From a bacterium (GTDB lineage Bacteria > Actinomycetota > Thermoleophilia > Miltoncostaeales > Miltoncostaeaceae), in NCBI GenBank assembly GCA_029977205.1, contig JAPOLI010000007.1, positions 1-53,173 on the forward strand: a stretch of 53,173 nucleotides of DNA. The letters run 5' to 3'. Position numbers and translations under genes: made by a program. How positions within the stretch are numbered: the stretch's first letter is position 1; each line of letters opens with the position of its first letter. A model generated the notes under the pieces. That model searched no databases, was not told where the DNA came from, and worked only from the letters and a program-made list of their open reading frames with translations. Below, piece by piece: positions 51,608-53,173 of this stretch.

Positions 51608-51904
51608 CTAGCGGCGTCCCGCGGCCCACGCGGTGACCTGCGCGAGGGCCACCGCGACCGCGATGATCCAGCCCCAGGTGGGCACGACGAGGGCAAGCGG
51701 CAGGCCCACGAGCGCCACCCCCGAGGCGATGGCGTGCGCGCGCCTCACGGGGATGAGGTCGGCGGCGAGGAACGCCGCGGCGAGCGGTATGCCGATGAGG
51801 GTCACGATCATCAGCACGCCGAACGCGGCGGGCAGCCCGAGCACCAGCCGGCCGACGACATCGGCGATCGCCAGCACGAGCAGGATGACGCGGCGGTAGG
51901 TCAC
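51608..51904 (-). CDS. Small hypothetical membrane protein
   Basis: A 98-aa protein with three or four hydrophobic helices (VILLVLAIADVVGRLVLGL, FGVLMIVTLIGIPLAAAFLA, ASGVALVGLPLALVVP, WIIAVAVALAQVTAWA). No family recognised. GTG overlaps the stop of the phosphoesterase gene upstream (GTGA). Confidence 0.62.
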   Translation of the reverse strand: MTYRRVILLVLAIADVVGRLVLGLPAAFGVLMIVTLIGIPLAAAFLAADLIPVRRAHAIASGVALVGLPLALVVPTWGWIIAVAVALAQVTAWAAGRR

Positions 51905-53013
51905 GACCGCGCCGGGGTGCTGAACCGGTCGCGGACCGACCCGGCCGCATCGATGAAGGCATACCGGATCGTGCCGGCTGCGTAGTCGGTGCGGAGCGAG
52001 CCGAACTCGGCGAGGGAAATATCGGCGTCGGCGCTCTCGGGGGTGAACTCGTCGCCGTCGGAGCGCGGGGCGCCACCGGTTCCCACGGTCAGGCACAGCA
52101 CGCCGTCCACCATGCGCCGCTCGTACCGGTGGAGATGCCCGCTCAGCACGGCGGCCGCGCCTGCGTCCCGGATGACCGGGAGGATGGCGTTGCCCGCGGC
52201 GGGCGGACGGTGGACCAGCACCCATCGCGCGTCGGCGTCACGGGTGCGCTCGAGCGCCTGCCGGAGGAAGGGGATGTCTGCGGCGTCCCCGTCGACCCCG
52301 AGGGTGATGAAGGCGAGGCGCCCATATCGCTGGATCGAGCGGTCGCCCCCGCCGGGCCAGCCGAGCGCGTCTGCCAGTGGCTGCCCGCCCTTCCAGAGGG
52401 TGTCGTGGTCGCCCACCACGCCCAGGAGCGGGCCCTGTGACATCAGGGGGCGCATGGGCCGGAAGATCGTCTGGTCGAAGAGCACCGGCGCCGCGGTCAG
52501 GTACACGTTGTCGCCGGTGGACACCGTGAAGGCGGGCGCCTGCGCGGCGCCCACCCGGGCGACGGCGTACTGGTCCTCGCCGCCCACCCCGTAGTCACCC
52601 GTGATGATGAAGCGCACGGGCGCACCGGCCTCGCGCGGCGGCGTTGTGACGGAGCCAAACGCCCGTGCCCCGCCCCCGGTGCTGGCCGTCCAGCCATAGC
52701 GGGTGCCGGGCGCGAGGCCCCGGAGCACGCCCGTGTCCGAGGTGATCGTGCGGCCGGCCGGCGTGGTGACGCGGATCTCGACCGGCTGCTCCGGCTCGAT
52801 CTCCCACGACAGGCGCGCGGACGTCGCCGACACCGACGCCACCCAGGGGCCACGGGTGAAAGGGTCGGGCTCGGTGGGGAGCACGAAGCGCAGCCAGTAG
52901 AGGACGACTGCCATAACGAGGATCACCAGGACCCCGGCGAGCGCCGCGAGGGCGACGATCCAGCGCCGGAGAACCTGCTCGCGGCGCATGAGGGCTGACC
53001 CAGGCACGTCCAT
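51901..53013 (-). CDS. Membrane-anchored purple-acid-phosphatase-like metallophosphoesterase
   Basis: A 370-aa protein: one membrane anchor (VALAALAGVLVILVMAVVLY), a fibronectin-III-like domain (about 55-125), then a metallophosphoesterase domain with GDYGVGG, STGDNVY, GDHD, HRPP and SGHLHRYER. The order matches purple acid phosphatases, which carry the same N-terminal FN3-like domain. The usual GNH motif is GDH here, replacing the metal-ligand Asn by Asp, so metal preference or activity may differ. ATG 53013 has no visible Shine-Dalgarno or TANNNT box. Confidence 0.83.
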   Translation of the reverse strand: MDVPGSALMRREQVLRRWIVALAALAGVLVILVMAVVLYWLRFVLPTEPDPFTRGPWVASVSATSARLSWEIEPEQPVEIRVTTPAGRTITSDTGVLRGLAPGTRYGWTASTGGGARAFGSVTTPPREAGAPVRFIITGDYGVGGEDQYAVARVGAAQAPAFTVSTGDNVYLTAAPVLFDQTIFRPMRPLMSQGPLLGVVGDHDTLWKGGQPLADALGWPGGGDRSIQRYGRLAFITLGVDGDAADIPFLRQALERTRDADARWVLVHRPPAAGNAILPVIRDAGAAAVLSGHLHRYERRMVDGVLCLTVGTGGAPRSDGDEFTPESADADISLAEFGSLRTDYAAGTIRYAFIDAAGSVRDRFSTPARS

Positions 53014-53092
53014 GAGTGTGGCACTGCCTGCTGCAGCGCAGCATGAGAGCGGTCGTGCGCGTGCTGCCCGACGCCGGGGCCTGACCCACGAG

Positions 53093-53163
53093 AGCGGGTG
53101 AGCGGAATCGAACCGCCATCAGAAGCTTGGAAGGCTCCTGCTCTACCGTTGAGCTACACCCGC
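53093..53163 (-). tRNA. tRNA-Gly (anticodon UCC)
   Basis: A 71-base cloverleaf read on the minus strand: acceptor GCGGGTG/CACCCGC, D arm GCTC-AACGGTA-GAGC, anticodon stem GGAGC/GCTTC with loop CTTCCAA giving TCC, and T arm GGCGG-TTCGATT-CCGCT. It reads GGA and possibly other GGN codons. The CCA end is not encoded. Its promoter lies beyond the window. Confidence 0.94.
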
Positions 53164-53173
53164 GTGCGTCCGG

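Overview
The window is a gene-dense, high-GC chromosomal segment of an actinomycete-type bacterium. Gene content (uvrC-rapZ-yvcK followed by gap-pgk-tpiA, arg and aminoacyl-tRNA synthetase genes, System I cytochrome c genes, an SOS box of the actinobacterial type) points to Actinomycetota. A deep lineage such as Thermoleophilia is my inference from gene order and style, not something the sequence proves. There are no transposases, phage genes, CRISPR arrays or rRNA genes; two tRNA-Gly genes are present.

Layout. 1-5.1 kb: a partial methyltransferase, a secreted trypsin-like protease, a GH3 and a GH63-type hydrolase, then an unusual structured intergenic segment near 4.37-4.50 kb. 5.2-8.1 kb: thrS and small hypothetical genes. 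8.2-10.3 kb: a three-gene operon of pseudopilin-like proteins whose last member is fused to two peptidoglycan hydrolase domains. 10.4-14.2 kb: uvrC-rapZ-yvcK, with whiA missing from its usual place. 14.4-15.6 kb: two membrane-protein genes, the first with its own promoter, 5' hairpin and a textbook terminator. 15.7-20.2 kb: gap-pgk-tpiA-gpmI as one overlapping glycolytic operon. 20.2-23.3 kb: small genes, a TusA-like protein and a cysteine-desulfurase homologue lacking the PLP lysine. 23.3-25.5 kb: rlmH, argS, tRNA-Gly(CCC). 25.6-31.9 kb: GH73 hydrolase, hydrolase, then a fatty-acid-modification cluster (desaturase, flavoprotein, DUF1365-cyclopropane synthase fusion). 32.2-36.4 kb: msrB and ccmE-ccmF-ccmI-like genes plus a lipoprotein. 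36.6-38.9 kb: two M23 peptidases. 39.0-43.7 kb: argG and dnaE. 43.8-53.2 kb: mostly accessory genes, including a LexA-box operon (98-aa protein plus nitronate monooxygenase), an enolase-superfamily gene preceded by a short leader ORF, a haloacetate-dehalogenase-like enzyme, a lipoprotein peptidyl-prolyl isomerase and tRNA-Gly(UCC).

A recurring theme is gene-start architecture. At more than twenty starts a TANNNT hexamer ends 6-10 bases before the ATG/GTG and there is no Shine-Dalgarno, implying leaderless mRNAs. A smaller set (gap, argG, the 65-aa gene at 47.1 kb, the DUF1097-like gene) has a TANNNT box farther upstream plus an AAGGA/AGGAGG site. In four places the TAG stop codon of one gene is itself the first half of the next gene's -10 box. 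I used this pattern to choose many starts.
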